64,000 bases of DNA from Acanthochlamys bracteata (GCA_019914995.1 CM034145.1:496001-560000), one strand, 5' to 3'; positions 47,401-60,664 are shown, counted from the stretch's first letter. The notes: generated by a model from the letters alone, not told the origin. A program made the numbers and translations.

Positions 47401-47940
47401 ACAGAGCTATGGACTCGTTGTTTTTGAACTTTTATATCCTAATTTTCTCTATTGCTCAGGCAATCATGGCCAGGTACACAATCATGTTGATTCCTTGTGT
47501 CTATGCCTAGCTGATGCATTGAGAAATAATTATGCGGCTTATTTTTTCCACAGGGTAAGTTCTCTCTCCCTTAGTACTAGTGTAAAACCTTACACGTTTC
47601 CGGAAACTGTTTATAGATGATAGTGGACAAAAAATTGGTGACAAAAAACATTATCAGAAGAAGACATTCTTGACAAGTTTTCCACGCATTAGTACTCTCT
47701 TTGGCTAGTTGCAATCACCTGCAAGCATCAAGCAGAGTAGTGTTTCCCATATGTCATAAGATTCTCCTATGAAGACTGGATTATTCATTTTCAAAGCCAA
47801 AAGTGTTATTCTTCACTTTACAGATTGAATCTCTATGCAATAACTTTTTATATCTGAACTTCTCAGCAGTTATATTCATTTAGATTGTGTTCATCTTGCT
47901 GGTGTCTCACCTTGATATTTTGTTTCCTGCATGAGGTACT
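44500..47940. other. Intergenic, no gene recognised
   Basis: A CT-rich leader-like stretch at 44530-44660 is followed by about 2 kb of moderate composition without a long frame. Around 47293-47560 short frames with acceptor- and donor-like ends can be seen, for example TTTTAG|AAGAGCTCAGG and AAAATG|GTGAGAC, but they encode nothing I recognise. A family A repeat sits at 46757-46929. A plus-strand non-coding transcript is possible. Confidence 0.35.
46757..46929. repeat. MITE-like repeat, family A (short)
   Basis: It begins GGAGCCGTTTGACAAAGCG and ends AATCACTCTTAAACGTCC with an A/T interior. A second copy in the other orientation seems to abut it on the left (about 46520-46750). Confidence 0.45.
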
Positions 47941-47956
47941 GTGTGTTCAACAATCA

Positions 47957-48167
47957 GGATGCATTTTTTTTATTTTGAAAATGAGTTTTTTAAAAATGAG
48001 TTTTTAGAAATGAGTTGTTAAAAATAGTATTGTTGAAAGTAATATGTTCTTTTTATATTGAAAAATAAATTGAAGTGACTTATTGTGTTTTCTTTATAAT
48101 AAAAAGTGAATTAGAAGTAAATTTTTAGCAAAAGAGAAGTGACTTCGGTGTGCAAAATAACGTATCC
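47957..48167. repeat. MITE-like repeat, family C, with TCA duplication
   Basis: It begins GGATGCATTTTTTTTATTTTG and ends GTGCAAAATAACGTATCC, with TCA on both sides. The interior carries AAAATGAGTTTTTAGAAATGAGTT and AATAGTATTGTTGAAAGTAA-like words that recur, reversed, at 51300-51525, 52245-52375 and 54048-54227. Confidence 0.5.
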
Positions 48168-49694
48168 TCAGTTGAAGACCCAATTGCATAGGGAAGTATT
48201 GTTGTTGCGAGCTTGTTCTGGATTTATGTAGGTAATATTTTTATTCCCAGGTTTTTGTTGTCTTATGGCCCTTGCTTTGGATGAGACCAAATTATGGAGT
48301 CATGGCTAAGAGGTGGTTTATTGTGAAAAACAAACGAAAGTGTTAGTACTGCATTTTGCTCTCTTTCGTGAACCTTTACTTAAAGACAAAAAACATGGCA
48401 CGGTTTCTAGCATCGATCATATAATGTGTTGATGTGCAAGAAATCGTTGTACCTAATGTTTAAGCTATCTGATTATTCACTTCCATGGAAAATTATTTCT
48501 CAAGTTATTAGCTTGTGTATCAGTTTTAATAAATGAGTTTTTAAAAAGTGAGTTATTTAAAAATAAGATCTAAAAGTGAGTGAAATTTTTATATTCAATT
48601 ATTATTAAAAGTATGAAAGTGATATTTTGTAATCTCACTCTTCCTTTGAAACTACAATCATAATAGTAATTTCAATATATGCGTATCCCCTTATCTTTAT
48701 GATGTACAAAACATAACTGATTTCTTTGGATACTACTTTTGAAGGTTGTTTGATTGATCTCAAGAAGTAATTTGAGTGATTTTTTCTATCTATGGACAGA
48801 AAGAAATAAGTTGAAAGTGAATTTCAGTTCTTCTGTTATATAAAGTTCAAAATATCAATTGAAATACGTAAAATGACTTTTTTTTAAATCCTAAAAAAAG
48901 TGAATATGGAGAAACTGATACATGGTATTAATGTTTTCTTCAGCAAATATGCATATGGTGCAATGATAATTGGCCAAGTTAAAGCAAAGGTTAGATGGTC
49001 CAATCATGCATAATTACTCTGGATTCAAAGAAGAAAATGAAATAAGTCTGCAATTGAATAGATTATATCACAATGCTACTTTAATTTATGGTTGTATACC
49101 TTTTACAATGATAGCATGCACTTTAGACACACTATAAAGTAAATACCAAGAAAAAGATTCAATTCAATTTCTAGGCAAATGATCGATGTATCAAAAGCGT
49201 ATGAAACCTTGTTTGGAGGCAAAAACAAAATCTTAATTGATTCATATCATTAAATTGGCAATTTAGACTTCGTACTTTTCGTTCATTCATTTTATTTCAT
49301 ATTTTTTAATAAAATTTTTATAATATTTTATTAATTTTATTTAAAAATATTAAAAAAATTTTATATTATAAATTATTATTTTTTAAAATAATAAAAAATA
49401 TTTTTAAAAAATTGGAATTCATAACTAATTCCAAACATCTCCTGAAGCTTACAGCTAAAGATGAAGCAAAGCAAAAGGGTAGATGTCCGTTCTGTTACCT
49501 TTTTCTGAAATAACCTTTAAAAATAGAGGGGTTGAAAGTTCTCATCTTCCCTTTTCAGGGTTTTGGTCTTTTGCTTGTGTGGTCCGGTGACTTAAAAGCC
49601 AGACATTGGATGATCAGGTATAATGGATCTGTTGTTAGAAATGGATTCACCCATTAGTGGGAATTTATTCCTTATTATCATTATCATGGGCAAA

Positions 49695-49989
49695 GGACGT
49701 GTTTTAAATATTCGTAATTGAGTTTCGTAAAAATAAAAATAAAAAGTAGAATTTTTTGAAAAATAAAATGAAAATAAATTTCAGTATTTATATTTCAATA
49801 ATTTTTGAAAATATATTAAAAATTAAAAAATATAATTTGTACTGAAAAATATGTAAATAAAAAATTAAAACTAAAATTTCGTATGTGAAAGTAGAATTTT
49901 GAATTTTTTATATAATTAAAACATATGAACTGTTTGAAACTCAAAATTTAGAAGAAAAAAATAGAATTACGGAATATTTGAAACACGCC
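49695..49989. repeat. MITE-like repeat, family B
   Basis: It begins GGACGTGTTTTAAATATTCG and ends GGAATATTTGAAACACGCC, a clear terminal inverted repeat of about 15-18 bp. The interior has GTAATTGAGTTTCGTAAAAA and AACATATGAACTGTTTGAAA, shared with the copy at 51568. Confidence 0.65.
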
Positions 49990-50296
49990 AAAAATTTGGA
50001 AAGAAGTTTAGAAAGACGGAACAAATGAACAAGTCTCTAGTGCTACCGTTGAGATTTGGAAAATATTTTTACATTCTATTCAAAATATTTATTATTTTTG
50101 CAAAAAAAATTTTCTAAATTCAAATTTTAACATTAAAATCTTCAATTCAAAACTCATTTTTAATAATAAATAAACACTAAAAATAAACTTACTTTTAAAG
50201 TAATTCATTTTCAAAAATTTAGTTTTAAAACCTCAATTCATAGCAAAATAAAATAAGCACATAACAACAAGAGCATGCTAGTGAAACTCAAATTTG

Positions 50297-50541
50297 GGTA
50301 TATTTAAAATTGCTTATAAAATAAAATTTTTTAAAATAAAAAGTATTTTTATTTTTTTGGAAAATGAGTTCTATTTTTTTATTTCTAAAAAAATAATAAA
50401 AAAGATCTCATTATGTAAAATTTTTCTACACTATCTAAATTTTTAAATAAATTTTTTAAATATTTATAAAATATATATTAAAAAATATGAAATAAAAAAA
50501 AATTAAAAAGTGGCATTTGGTATGCGCTACCAAACGCACCC
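50297..50541. repeat. MITE-like repeat, family A, reversed
   Basis: It runs from GGTATATTTAAAATTGCTTA to GCTACCAAACGCACCC. The interior is the reverse complement of the copies at 16996 and 62747. Confidence 0.5.
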
Positions 50542-50960
50542 AAAAACTTTTCTTGAATGCAAGTTTGAAATAGTGAGTGGTGTTATTATATGGACATAAG
50601 GTTTCAAATGATTTCTTTTGTGCAAGAAACATTCAGAAATGTAGCAGCAATATACTGTTGTATACATTTTTTTAATAATTACTTCTTCTGAGACAATGGT
50701 TTTCATTCCCTCGATGCAATTATCACAAGGTTTCCAATTAAATTCTTCACCCAATCACCTGCATAAATGAACAGTTGTTTCTTGTCCTTCTTCATCAATT
50801 ATAACAGTAGGTATGCCGTATTCTTCTCTATACTTCATACTTCTTCTCTGTCTATTATTCTATTTCCTTGTCCCCTCAGCTCTACTGTTCATGCAAATTT
50901 AACACTCACTGCACTCTGTTTTTGTACCTTTCTATTTGTTTTCGAATTATGTTTACTTAA

Positions 50961-51212
50961 GGTTTGATTCAAATATACTGGTTTTTTTTTCAAATTTTGA
51001 ATTCGTTAATTTTATGTATTTCAATTATCATTCTGAATTTTATTTTTATTTTCACATCAAACTTTATTTTTATTAATTTTAATTTTAAATTTCACTTTAC
51101 TTATTTTAAATATAACCGAGCATTTTATTTCTATCGAATTTTACTTTTTACGAACTCTATTTTTATAAAATTCAACTTCGCAAAACTAAATTATGTGTAT
51201 TTAAAATACGTC
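50961..51212. repeat. MITE-like repeat, family B, degenerate
   Basis: It begins GGTTTGATTCAAATATACTGG and ends TGTGTATTTAAAATACGTCC. Family words are present in reversed order (TTTATGTATTTCAATTA, CGAACTCTATTTT). Confidence 0.45.
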
Positions 51213-51567
51213 CTTACCGATAAGTCATTTTTTAGTCACTTTATGTGTTTCTTTTTATAAATATATTTCTACAAACTTAAATTTGATTCACTCTTCAGAA
51301 AGTATACTTTTTTAGTATAGTATTTTTATCCCTATAATTTATTTTCTATCACTAAAAGATATTTTTTATTCACTTTTAGTTACACAAAAAAACACAAAAT
51401 ATTATTCTAACTTATTTCTTTTCATAAAAAATATAAAATTCTAATTCATTTTTAACAATACTGTTTATAATAACTTAACTTACTTTTTAATAACTCATTT
51501 TAGTCTAAAAAGAACGTGCTCTAAGCAAGTAACGCACATCCTAAGCTAAACATGATATCCTTTTAAA

Positions 51568-51863
51568 AGCGTGTTATAAATACTCCGTAATTGAGTTTCA
51601 TAAAAGTAAAAAATAAAAAGTAGAGTTTTTTAAAAATTAAATTAGAAGTGGAGTTCAGTATTTATATTTTAATAAATTTTGAAAGTGTGTTGAAAATTGA
51701 AAGATATAGTTGTATTGGAAAGTGTGCAAATAAAAAAGTTGAAACTAGAGTTTCGCATGTGAAAATGGAGTTATGAGTTTCTTATGTAATTGAAACATAT
51801 GAATTATTCGGAACTCAAAATTTGACGGAAAAAAGTGGAGTTACGAACGTTTAAAACACGCCC
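51568..51863. repeat. MITE-like repeat, family B
   Basis: It begins AAGCGTGTTATAAATACTCCG and ends ACGAACGTTTAAAACACGCCC. It aligns over its full length with the copy at 49695. TAAA is present on both flanks. Confidence 0.65.
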
Positions 51864-54047
51864 TAAATAGACGAGATCTAAGTTATGTACAAATAGTTTG
51901 CATTTTGTCAGATTTTCTGGAATAAGCAACACAATGTATGGCATAATTTTTTATATAAAAAAAAACAAAACTTCAAAACTCTTCTCTTCATCTCTGTCAA
52001 CTATTCTAATTCAATGCAGTCTACTGTTGTGTATAAACCTTGAACCCAGTCTGTCATCTGGCGTTGAAGAGAAACACAAAATCCCTACAACCTGAATTCT
52101 TCTCTGGCTACTACAGCATATTAGAACATTGGGACTGTGTTACATTTATGCCTAGCTATTATTAATCCTCTACAGTATTCTATTGTTCTTTCCATATGGT
52201 GAGACCCCTTATATGTCCCTTTGAATCTTAGACGTTGTATTTTTTTATCCTAAAAAATATATTTTTAATTCACTTTTAGTTGCACAAAAAATTATTTTAA
52301 CTTATTTTTTATTGTATTATTTATAATAACTTTTTCTTCGGTAATTTACTTTCAACGTAAAAGAACACACCTTAAGACTCCGCACCGGTGATAGCTAATT
52401 TTAACCGTGAAAAGTTTCTACTATTTGTTACGCGTCTAGAGTTGGGTATTACTTAGTCATAACTTGGTATTACTTAACTTTGAGTTTATTTTTGAATAGT
52501 ATTTTAATAAACTTATTTTTACAAATTATTCTTTAATAAAATTTTTTAACCTACTCTTCAGAAATTTACTTTCTAATTATCTTTTGATAAGTAAATAAGT
52601 CCTTCACTTCACTATTTTTGGCATACTTTTTAAAGAAATTGCTATTTTTACTGATTCTAAGTATTTTTGTTACATGACATTGATACGTTACAACATGATT
52701 TGTCCATGTGAAGTTCAAAATATTTTTGGCCGAACTCAAAATTTAACTTTTTAAAAGATGTTTATAATGATTTCCAACATTTATTGGGAGTTCAATAGCT
52801 ATCGTTTTCCAACAATTATATGAATATACGCCGCGTTTGAGAGTACATTCTAAAAAAATATTTTTTAAAATAAATTTTTTAAAATATTTTATAAAATTTT
52901 AAAAATATAAAAAGAATTTACATTATAAAATTTTACTTTTTAAATAAAATAATTATATTTTAGTAAAAATTTAAATAGTGGGTCATTAGTGAACGAATAG
53001 CAAAGAAATATAGCCTAAACTAACGAAAACAGAGGATAAAACATTCGAAGAATACTTTGCCCATAAAGGCTATTCAAAAAAAATATATTATTTTTTTAGG
53101 ACAAAAATGCAATACAACTTTGGCCAACTAGAAATGCTATATACAGACCTGCAAACTTAATTCAAGGACTTTCAACGAAAGAAATTTTTTTTCGTTTGGC
53201 ATGATTTAGACAACCATGATATTAATTACATTTATTTGTGTTTTATATAGTTTTAATTTGACATGTACTAATTTTAAGCTATATATTGGTTTGAATTTGA
53301 GATAGTAAATATTTTAGTTATCACAACCTATGAGAAGTTATCTCCAAGCAAAAAAAAAAAAATCTAAACTCATAAATTAGATTAATCTTAAATTAATATC
53401 TCTTTTTGAAAACCATAACGATGAACTTGCATTATTTGCCCAAACAAAACATATCTTTTAATATTTCAGAAGCTTAAACGCAACAAGCACCACAATGAAA
53501 CAACTTCTCAAACTCAGGATGTGTTTTTTTTTTCACATGAAATTAATTTCTAAAAAGTAAGACTTCAAAAAATAAATTATTACATAAAAGGAAATTTTTT
53601 AGAAGTAATTATTTGGTCAAAAGATTACTTTTAAAAAGCAAAAAGGGCGCATTTACTTATTTTGAAATAAATTTTTTATATATAATTTTTTAAATAATAA
53701 ATAATAATAATTAAAAAATTAGTTTGTATAAATAAATTTATAAAAATAAATATTAGTGTGACGAACTTAGAATAGTTTTCAAAATTAATTGATTGTGAGA
53801 AGAATAAGCCTAAATTTTTATGAATATCATTTTAGAACCATTGATAAGCAACGTGAAACAAAACTATTTTTAACACTTGCCCTCTTTTTTTTTATAAATT
53901 GAACTTGATGCGGACTATGTGTGCTGTAATGAATTGGATGAAGCGAGTTGCCTGTTCTGAAATAAAATGAGTTATTTGCTCTATAATATAGTGGACAACT
54001 TTTTGAATAAAATAGGCTATCTATTCTAAAATAAAACAGGCTATTTT

Positions 54048-54227
54048 GGGTGTATTCTTTTACACATGAAAGTAACTTCTACTATACTAAAAAATTACTT
54101 TTAATTCACTTTTTATTATAAAAAAATATAAAAAATCACTTTCAACTTATTTTCAATATAAAAAGAATACATTATTTTTAACAATACTATTTTTAATAAC
54201 TCACTTTCAAGCCGAAAAAACGCACCC
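54048..54227. repeat. MITE-like repeat, family C
   Basis: It begins GGGTGTATTCTTTTACACATG and ends AGCCGAAAAAACGCACCC, with TTT on both sides. The interior has TTACTTTTAATTCACTTTTTA and ACAATACTATTTTTAATAAC. Confidence 0.5.
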
Positions 54228-55865
54228 TTTGTTCTAAAATAAAAAGAACCATGAGGGCCTGAATAGATATAGATAATAAGTTAAATTTAACTCACATTTT
54301 AGGCCGATTCGCATAACCCGTTCTGATACTATGTGATGAACTTAAATTTTTCAAAACTATTTGGCTATGAGAAAAATGAGAACAAGTTTTTATAAATATC
54401 ATTTCAGAATTATTGATAAGTAATATAGAATTAAACCATTCAAAATCATTAGAATCATCAAAAAATAAATTTTTGATAAAATAATTATTTTAAAATCAGT
54501 TACCATTCTTTCAATTATAAATATATTTAAATATAAGAAATACCTATCTGGAAATAAATTTTGATAGAAGAAGTCATTTTTTTATCACTGACCGTGCTTC
54601 ACATTTAACTTCTCTAAAAGAGAGGTTTGTGAGAAGTTCAAGCTACAAAATGATATGAACGTAAAAAAATTGTGTGAACCGATGTGAACGCAAACAGGTG
54701 CGCTGCTGCATGAAAGAAGAAGTAAGGGAAACAAGAGGTAAGAATTACAGGGCACAGGGTTTATGTCCAAATAAATTGTACACGAGTGGCCGGAGCAGAA
54801 GGGTACACAAACACAACGGTTCATCAACCCAAGCAATTGTTGGTACTGAAACAAAACTAATTGCTTCTCATCATCCCAAACCAAGGTAAAACACAAAATA
54901 TATATTTGATTTCTAGAATCATGTAAGTTTTTTTTTGTTGTTGCCAGTTATTATATATAATTTTTTGAATGTTTATAAGTTGAATTTAGTATTTCTAGTA
55001 ACTAAGTATGATAAATAATAAAACAAGAAGGTATTATTTGCTTCATATGCCTTACGTTTAAAAATATTTATTTCAAACTTTTTTAAAAATAATTTGATTC
55101 TTTTGTTTTATATATAAATTGTATGATACACATATCTATAATAAAACTTTTGTTAAAATATTATAAAAATTTATTTAAATAAAACAAATAAAATTTTAAT
55201 AAGCAGACACCAGCTCTCTGTCATGAACGGAATGAATGAGTTCTCAATTCTGTGGCGAGACATCAACTGATCAACCTACTCATTCTCTCTCCTTCGACTA
55301 ATCTTATCTAATTAAAATTCTTCAAACATTCTTTTTATTTAATTAATTTCTTCTATATCATCAGTGATCCGTTTTGTTTTTTTTAACTGCTTATAATTTT
55401 TATTAAAGTTTGAATACATATACATATTATAAAATAATAATATTATTTTTTATATTTTAAAAAATATTTAAAAAAATTTAAAATTTTTATTTGAGAAAAT
55501 TTTATTTTTATAAATACTTCTAAATTTTCGTAATCTTACTAGAAAATTAAATTTTAAAAATAAACATAACAATATTTATGAATTTTATAAAATAATTTTA
55601 GGGTGAACTAAACAAATAGCTAGTTAGCTAATTGATTTCATTTTAATAGTACTACGTGTGAATATAACACATTCTCCCAAAAGAAAGTGGAGTGTTGTTC
55701 TTTCAAACTCCCAAGATTAGTTTATCTAACCCTCTCTGTCTCTCTCTCTCTTCCTACTTATTAATATCAATCAAACCTTTTTCTTCCTTCTTTTCTGTTC
55801 TTTCTCTTCTCTTTGTTCCCTTTCCTTTCCCTTCCTTCTGTCAGCCAGGTGATTCCCTCTCTGCA

Positions 55866-56103
55866 ATGAATCTCAATCTGCTTCTTCTTCATTCTTTCTT
55901 TCTTTCTTAATTTTTTACTATCATTCGATCATCAATTCTTTCTCGATTTCAAATTCTTTAAGCTTTCTTAGTTTCAAATTATTTAGAGGCTTTCTTTAAT
56001 CTTTATAGTAGTAGTAGCTACTAGTGATGATATATATATATAGCTTGTAGAAACCTTCACACAACAGCTTCTTCATTCTTCTATGAAACAAAGCTATAGC
56101 TAG
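55866..56103 (+). promoter_or_regulatory. Three upstream ORFs before the WIP zinc-finger gene
   Basis: Short frames lie upstream of the main ATG at 56152: 55866-55910 (14 codons, MNLNLLLLHSFFLS), 56027-56050 (7 codons) and 56083-56103 (6 codons). The region from 55690 is CT-rich and leader-like. If they are in the mature mRNA they could limit translation of the transcription factor. The transcript start and any leader intron are unknown. Confidence 0.45.
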
Positions 56104-56151
56104 CTATACAACAACGAGAAAAAGAGGGAGCTCTCTATTAGCTTGGCTTCC

Positions 56152-58324
56152 ATGGGAGATCCCTACGCAAATTACTTCAAAGGTTACTTCAACTTCTACA
56201 ACAACACCACCACCACCAACAACAACAACAACACCTTCTACTCATCAAACCCTTCTCCCATTATTCCTACTGCAGTCCCTTCTTACAACTTCTACAACAA
56301 CAACAACAATAGCAGTAGTAGCTACTGCTATCATAGTTACATGGTCACAAACCCTAATACCTTTGGTTATAACTACCATCATCACCACTACAACAATTAC
56401 CAGCAGAATCCAACGCCTCCACAATCACCACCACTTAGAGAAGCATTGCCTCTTCTAAGTCTTAGTCCTTCAAGACCAAGAGATCATCAAGATGAGGAAA
56501 TCCCAAGGTATACTGCAGCTGCTGTTCTTGCGCATGATCAACAACAACAACTGGGTGGGTGTCGTGATCAAGGTAGTGGAGATCATCAAGAAGAGGTCAT
56601 GGAAGAAAGAGATCAAGAAGACTGCCGCCATGATGATGATGATGATGATCATCTTAATGGTGTGACTGTTGCTTTACACATAGGTCTACCAAGCCCTACT
56701 GCAGCGGATCTGATCTCAAGAGTTTCTTCAACAACAGCAGATCAAGATCAAGAAGATGAAGGAAATATGGAAGGACTGCAGCAGCAAGAGCAGCAACAGC
56801 TGCAGATGAACAGCAAAGATGGTGTTGATGGCGATGGTGATGAAGTTGAAGTTGTTCCTATAGGTTACCCTAACAATCCTATAGGAAGATTAAACAAAGG
56901 GCAGTACTGGATCCCTACTCCTGCTCAGATCCTTATTGGTCCAACTCAATTCTCTTGCCCTGTGTGCTGTAAAACCTTCAACAGATACAACAACATGCAG
57001 GTATTCTTACACACTTTCTTCATTCATCATATGGTTTGGTTGATTTTTGTGTGATCTATACATGTTATTGATTTCTTTTGCCTTTCATTGACATGGAGGA
57101 AGAAAGAGATGGGTTTTTTATTTCAGAAGCAGTAGTAGTAGTAGTACTTGCTTTTAAGTGATTGAACTATACAAGAAGGCAAAATGTTTCCTTGCGTTAT
57201 AGCTTCATGGTACACTAGCCACCATAAGGGAGGGAAAAAGCCTGTGCTAATTTTGATTTATTATGTTGTTTTGCTTTGGGAATAGTGCTAGGAATCAAAC
57301 TTGTTATACTGCTATAGAAATTATAGCTTCACTCAGTAGTATTGTTTGAGTTCAGAGAAGGAAGAAGATTTTTGCAGATCAGAAGAAGTCGGAGATCTTT
57401 TTGAAGAACTGATCATCAACTACTTCTCTCTCCCAAAAATCTTTTCCTTCTTCTGCAGTTGTTGTTGTTTGTTCACAGTTCTCTGAAACATGTACAGCAG
57501 AAACACTTGAGCACCTTTTGTTTCCATCTTACTTCTCCCAATACACTGTTCAGTCTTTCTTCTGTTTTTCTTTCATTAGTTAGTTTTGATTTTCTTGTTT
57601 TTGTTTATCTTCACTTTTAACTCAACTAACTTAATACACTAAAAAAAACATAAATTTAACCCTTCCTTTCGATCCCGAGTCTCTCAAATTTGTATAGTTT
57701 TTTCTCTGAAACGAGTTTAACATTCCTCACAAAATCAACAAACCGTAAAAGAGTTATCTGATTAATCTGAAAAAGAACAGAGCCTAACATTGCAAGGTTA
57801 GTAGTTTCTAAGATTTTGCATTGCTTCATTTTGTAAGAGTTAATGTTAAAAGGAAAATGTTCAAATTTGTAATGAAACAGATGCACATGTGGGGACACGG
57901 TTCGCAATACCGTAAAGGACCTGAATCTCTCCGAGGAATCCAACCCACAGCAATGCTCCGGCTACCGTGCTACTGCTGTGCTCCCGGCTGCCGTAACAAC
58001 ATCGACCATCCACGATCAAAACCGTTAAAAGACTTCAGAACTCTTCAAACACACTACAAGCGGAAGCACGGCATAAAACCGTTCATGTGTAGGAAATGCG
58101 GCAAGGCGTTTGCCGTTAGAGGTGACTGGAGAACTCATGAGAAGAACTGCGGTAAGTTATGGTACTGCATTTGCGGTTCGGATTTTAAGCACAAGAGATC
58201 GCTGAAGGATCATATCAAAGCTTTTGGTCATGGGCATGCCGCGTATGGTATCGATTGTTTTGATGAAGACGATGATCCTTCTTCAGAGATCGAACAGCAT
58301 GATGGTAACAACAAGCAAGGCTGA
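56152..58324 (+). CDS. WIP-family C2H2 zinc-finger transcription factor (NTT/WIP2-like)
   Basis: This is a nuclear DNA-binding regulator of the plant WIP group, which includes TT1 and NTT (transmitting-tract development) and the root-development WIP4/5 proteins. Two exons, 56152-57000 and 57881-58324, join in phase 0 to give 430 residues. The N-terminal half is low-complexity: Asn/Thr/Tyr runs, His and Gln runs, an Asp run near 160. It also has the [17 protein letters not shown] block and [11 protein letters not shown], both shared with NTT. The signature [14 protein letters not shown] leads into four zinc fingers: [23 protein letters not shown], the CYCCAPGC finger, [19 protein letters not shown] and [18 protein letters not shown]. 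The intron cuts finger 1 between Q283 and M284. The TTG codon at 56143 is in frame but the ATG at 56152 (CCATGGGAGATCC) is the normal start. NTT/WIP2 is the closest match I recall; WIP4 or WIP5 is possible. Confidence 0.93.
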
Positions 58325-60664
58325 TGAATGAATGAATGTTAATTGTTTTCATGTTATTGTAACTTCATATAATTATGGAGAGATGCATGGAAATGGTGTT
58401 GCGATATAACTCGCTGGGTTTTTGTTTCTCTTAATTTCTTTTGATGTTTCCAAACAGTTTGTAAATTTTGGTTTCATTTCGGTTTGAGTTATAAAACTGA
58501 AGTTGTTGAATATGTTTTTTCTTTCTTCACTAAATATTGTAGTTTCATGATATATGGAAGAAATCACCAAGAAAAGAGAGGATAAATATTAAAGAAACAG
58601 AAAAACTTACAAAAGTTTGAATATAAAAAGTGCATGATGCATAGTTAATGTTTTTCCTTTTTTTTTCTGCAAATGCAAAGTTCTTAGAGTAAATATTAGG
58701 AACATTTTTTTGGAAAAATCTTTTAGCAAAGTTCAGTGAAGTATCAGTTGAGTTGAATCAGTACTTGCTGAGATTTGTTTTCATTCATCATCAACCATGA
58801 AACTTAGTGCTGCTGCAGAAGAGAGAAAAGAAAGAGAAAGAAAAAAAAAGAAACAAAGGACAGTGGCTTCATTTATGGAGTTGCCCCAATTTTAGGGTTT
58901 TTTCTTTTCTCTCTTCTGTTTAACTTCTTTTTCTCTGTTCTTTCTCTGGGAAATTTTTTTTTTCATCATATACATAAAAGTGGGGAGATGCCAAAGACAA
59001 CAACGATGTTGAAGCCTGCCCATCTCTTCTCTCGTGTGTTATACAAATGCAGCACACTACTTTCCCCTTTTTTGAACAGTGGTGAGTTTAAATTTAGACA
59101 ACGGGGTTCGTTTGTAATATTTATAAATAATTCTTTTTATATAAAAAATATATTTAAAAATAATTTTATCTTTTTATTTAAAAATATATAAAAAATAAAA
59201 AAGAAATTTCTGAAAAGCTCTCAAAAGCTTCGCAATGATGACCAATGTCATTTTTGTTTTCTTTCTCCTTTTCTATTTTCTGTGTTTAAAAAAACTATCT
59301 TTTTTTCACCCTTTTGGATTTTTTCCTTTCTTTCGCTTTCTTGATTTGTTAAATCCTCCATAATATCCATTAATTAAAAAAAAAGAGCTTGCGAATATGA
59401 AACGTATAATATTACAAAAATTTTATTTATAAAAAAAATTATTATATATAAAAGAAGATAATTTTTAAGGAAGAAAGACGAGTGAAAAAACTCAAAGTGA
59501 GATTAAAAATTATTTTCGACTTATTCGGTTATTGAGAAAACATACAAAATTAGTACCAACTTAGTTTTTCTAAAGAAAATTAATTAAAAAAATATTATAT
59601 ATAATAAATTATTTTCTAATAATTTATTTGGCTAAAAAACATATAATATAAAAATACAAATCAGCATTTGGCATTACTTACTTAAAAAAAATATTTTTTA
59701 TTCTAAAAATACAGACTAAATAACAGAGGATCAACAAACAGCTGGTGTTTGATAGATTGATTAGGCATTAGAAGCTTTGAAGAATAGTAGGACCTGGTTC
59801 TTTTGTTGCAGCTTTTTCATATCTATCTATTTAATTTTATATGTATAGAACAAGTACCATCATCATCATCATCATCAGCAGTAGATAATGTATAGTTTTA
59901 TATAATAGAATCATAGGTAGAGTAGTCAAAAGAGAGATCGAAGCGCAGGCAATGCATGTAATGTCTAATCAAATCAACCACACATCACTGGTTGTAGTAT
60001 ATGTTATGTTATGTTATGTTTGTTTCAGTTGTTGTACTACAGTTGAGAAGAAAGAAGAAGGTATATCTATGATTCAGTAGCAGACAATGCAATGCAGTAG
60101 GAAGTACTGAAATATTTGGGAGTAATTTCAAATTTATTCTAAATAAATTTGATTTTAAATTTTTTTAAAAGATTAATAAAAAATATAAAGATTTTTGAGA
60201 GTGTTTTTTTTTGAAGATGAGATTTTTAAAATAAAAGATATTTTAAACATTTTGTAAATTTAATTTAATTTTTTATTATAAAGTAAATTATTATAAATTT
60301 TGTATTTTTAATTTTTTAGAAAAATTATTAAAATTTATTGATAAATATAAAAATAAAAAATAGAATAAAGAGAAGTTGAAAATTTTAATGAAAACATCAC
60401 TTAAAAATAATTTACAATATAATATTTTTATAAAATTTTATTTTAAAAAGTTATTAAATGTTATTTAAAATATAAATATTAAATTTTAATGAAAAGAAGT
60501 TTGACAAGCACTTCAAAAATACCACCTAATCAATGGATTTACCTTCCTCTGCTGTCTTCTATCAAACCATTTTGCTGCAAGTAACTTCTCTGTTGTCCTA
60601 TAAATGACATGACATGAAATAAATAAGTGTTATGGTTTAAAATATTATTAAAGTTTTGTTATAA

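Larger units (their letters stand above)
47941..55690. other. Long gene-free, repeat-dominated region
   Basis: Apart from repeats of families A (50297-50541), B (49695-49989, 50961-51212, 51568-51863) and C (47957-48167, 54048-54227), I see only A/T-rich spacer. A less A/T-rich patch at 54590-54890 is open in two frames but shows no recognisable protein. Confidence 0.45.

Noticed and set aside
47333-47620. 95-codon plus-strand frame
   Set aside because: No domain, interrupted by good splice-like sites that do not produce a longer protein; insufficient to call a gene.
56143-56151. Start of the zinc-finger protein at TTG 56143
   Set aside because: Plant nuclear genes use ATG almost always; the first ATG in this frame is at 56152 and matches the family N-terminus (MGDPY, compare MTDPY in NTT).
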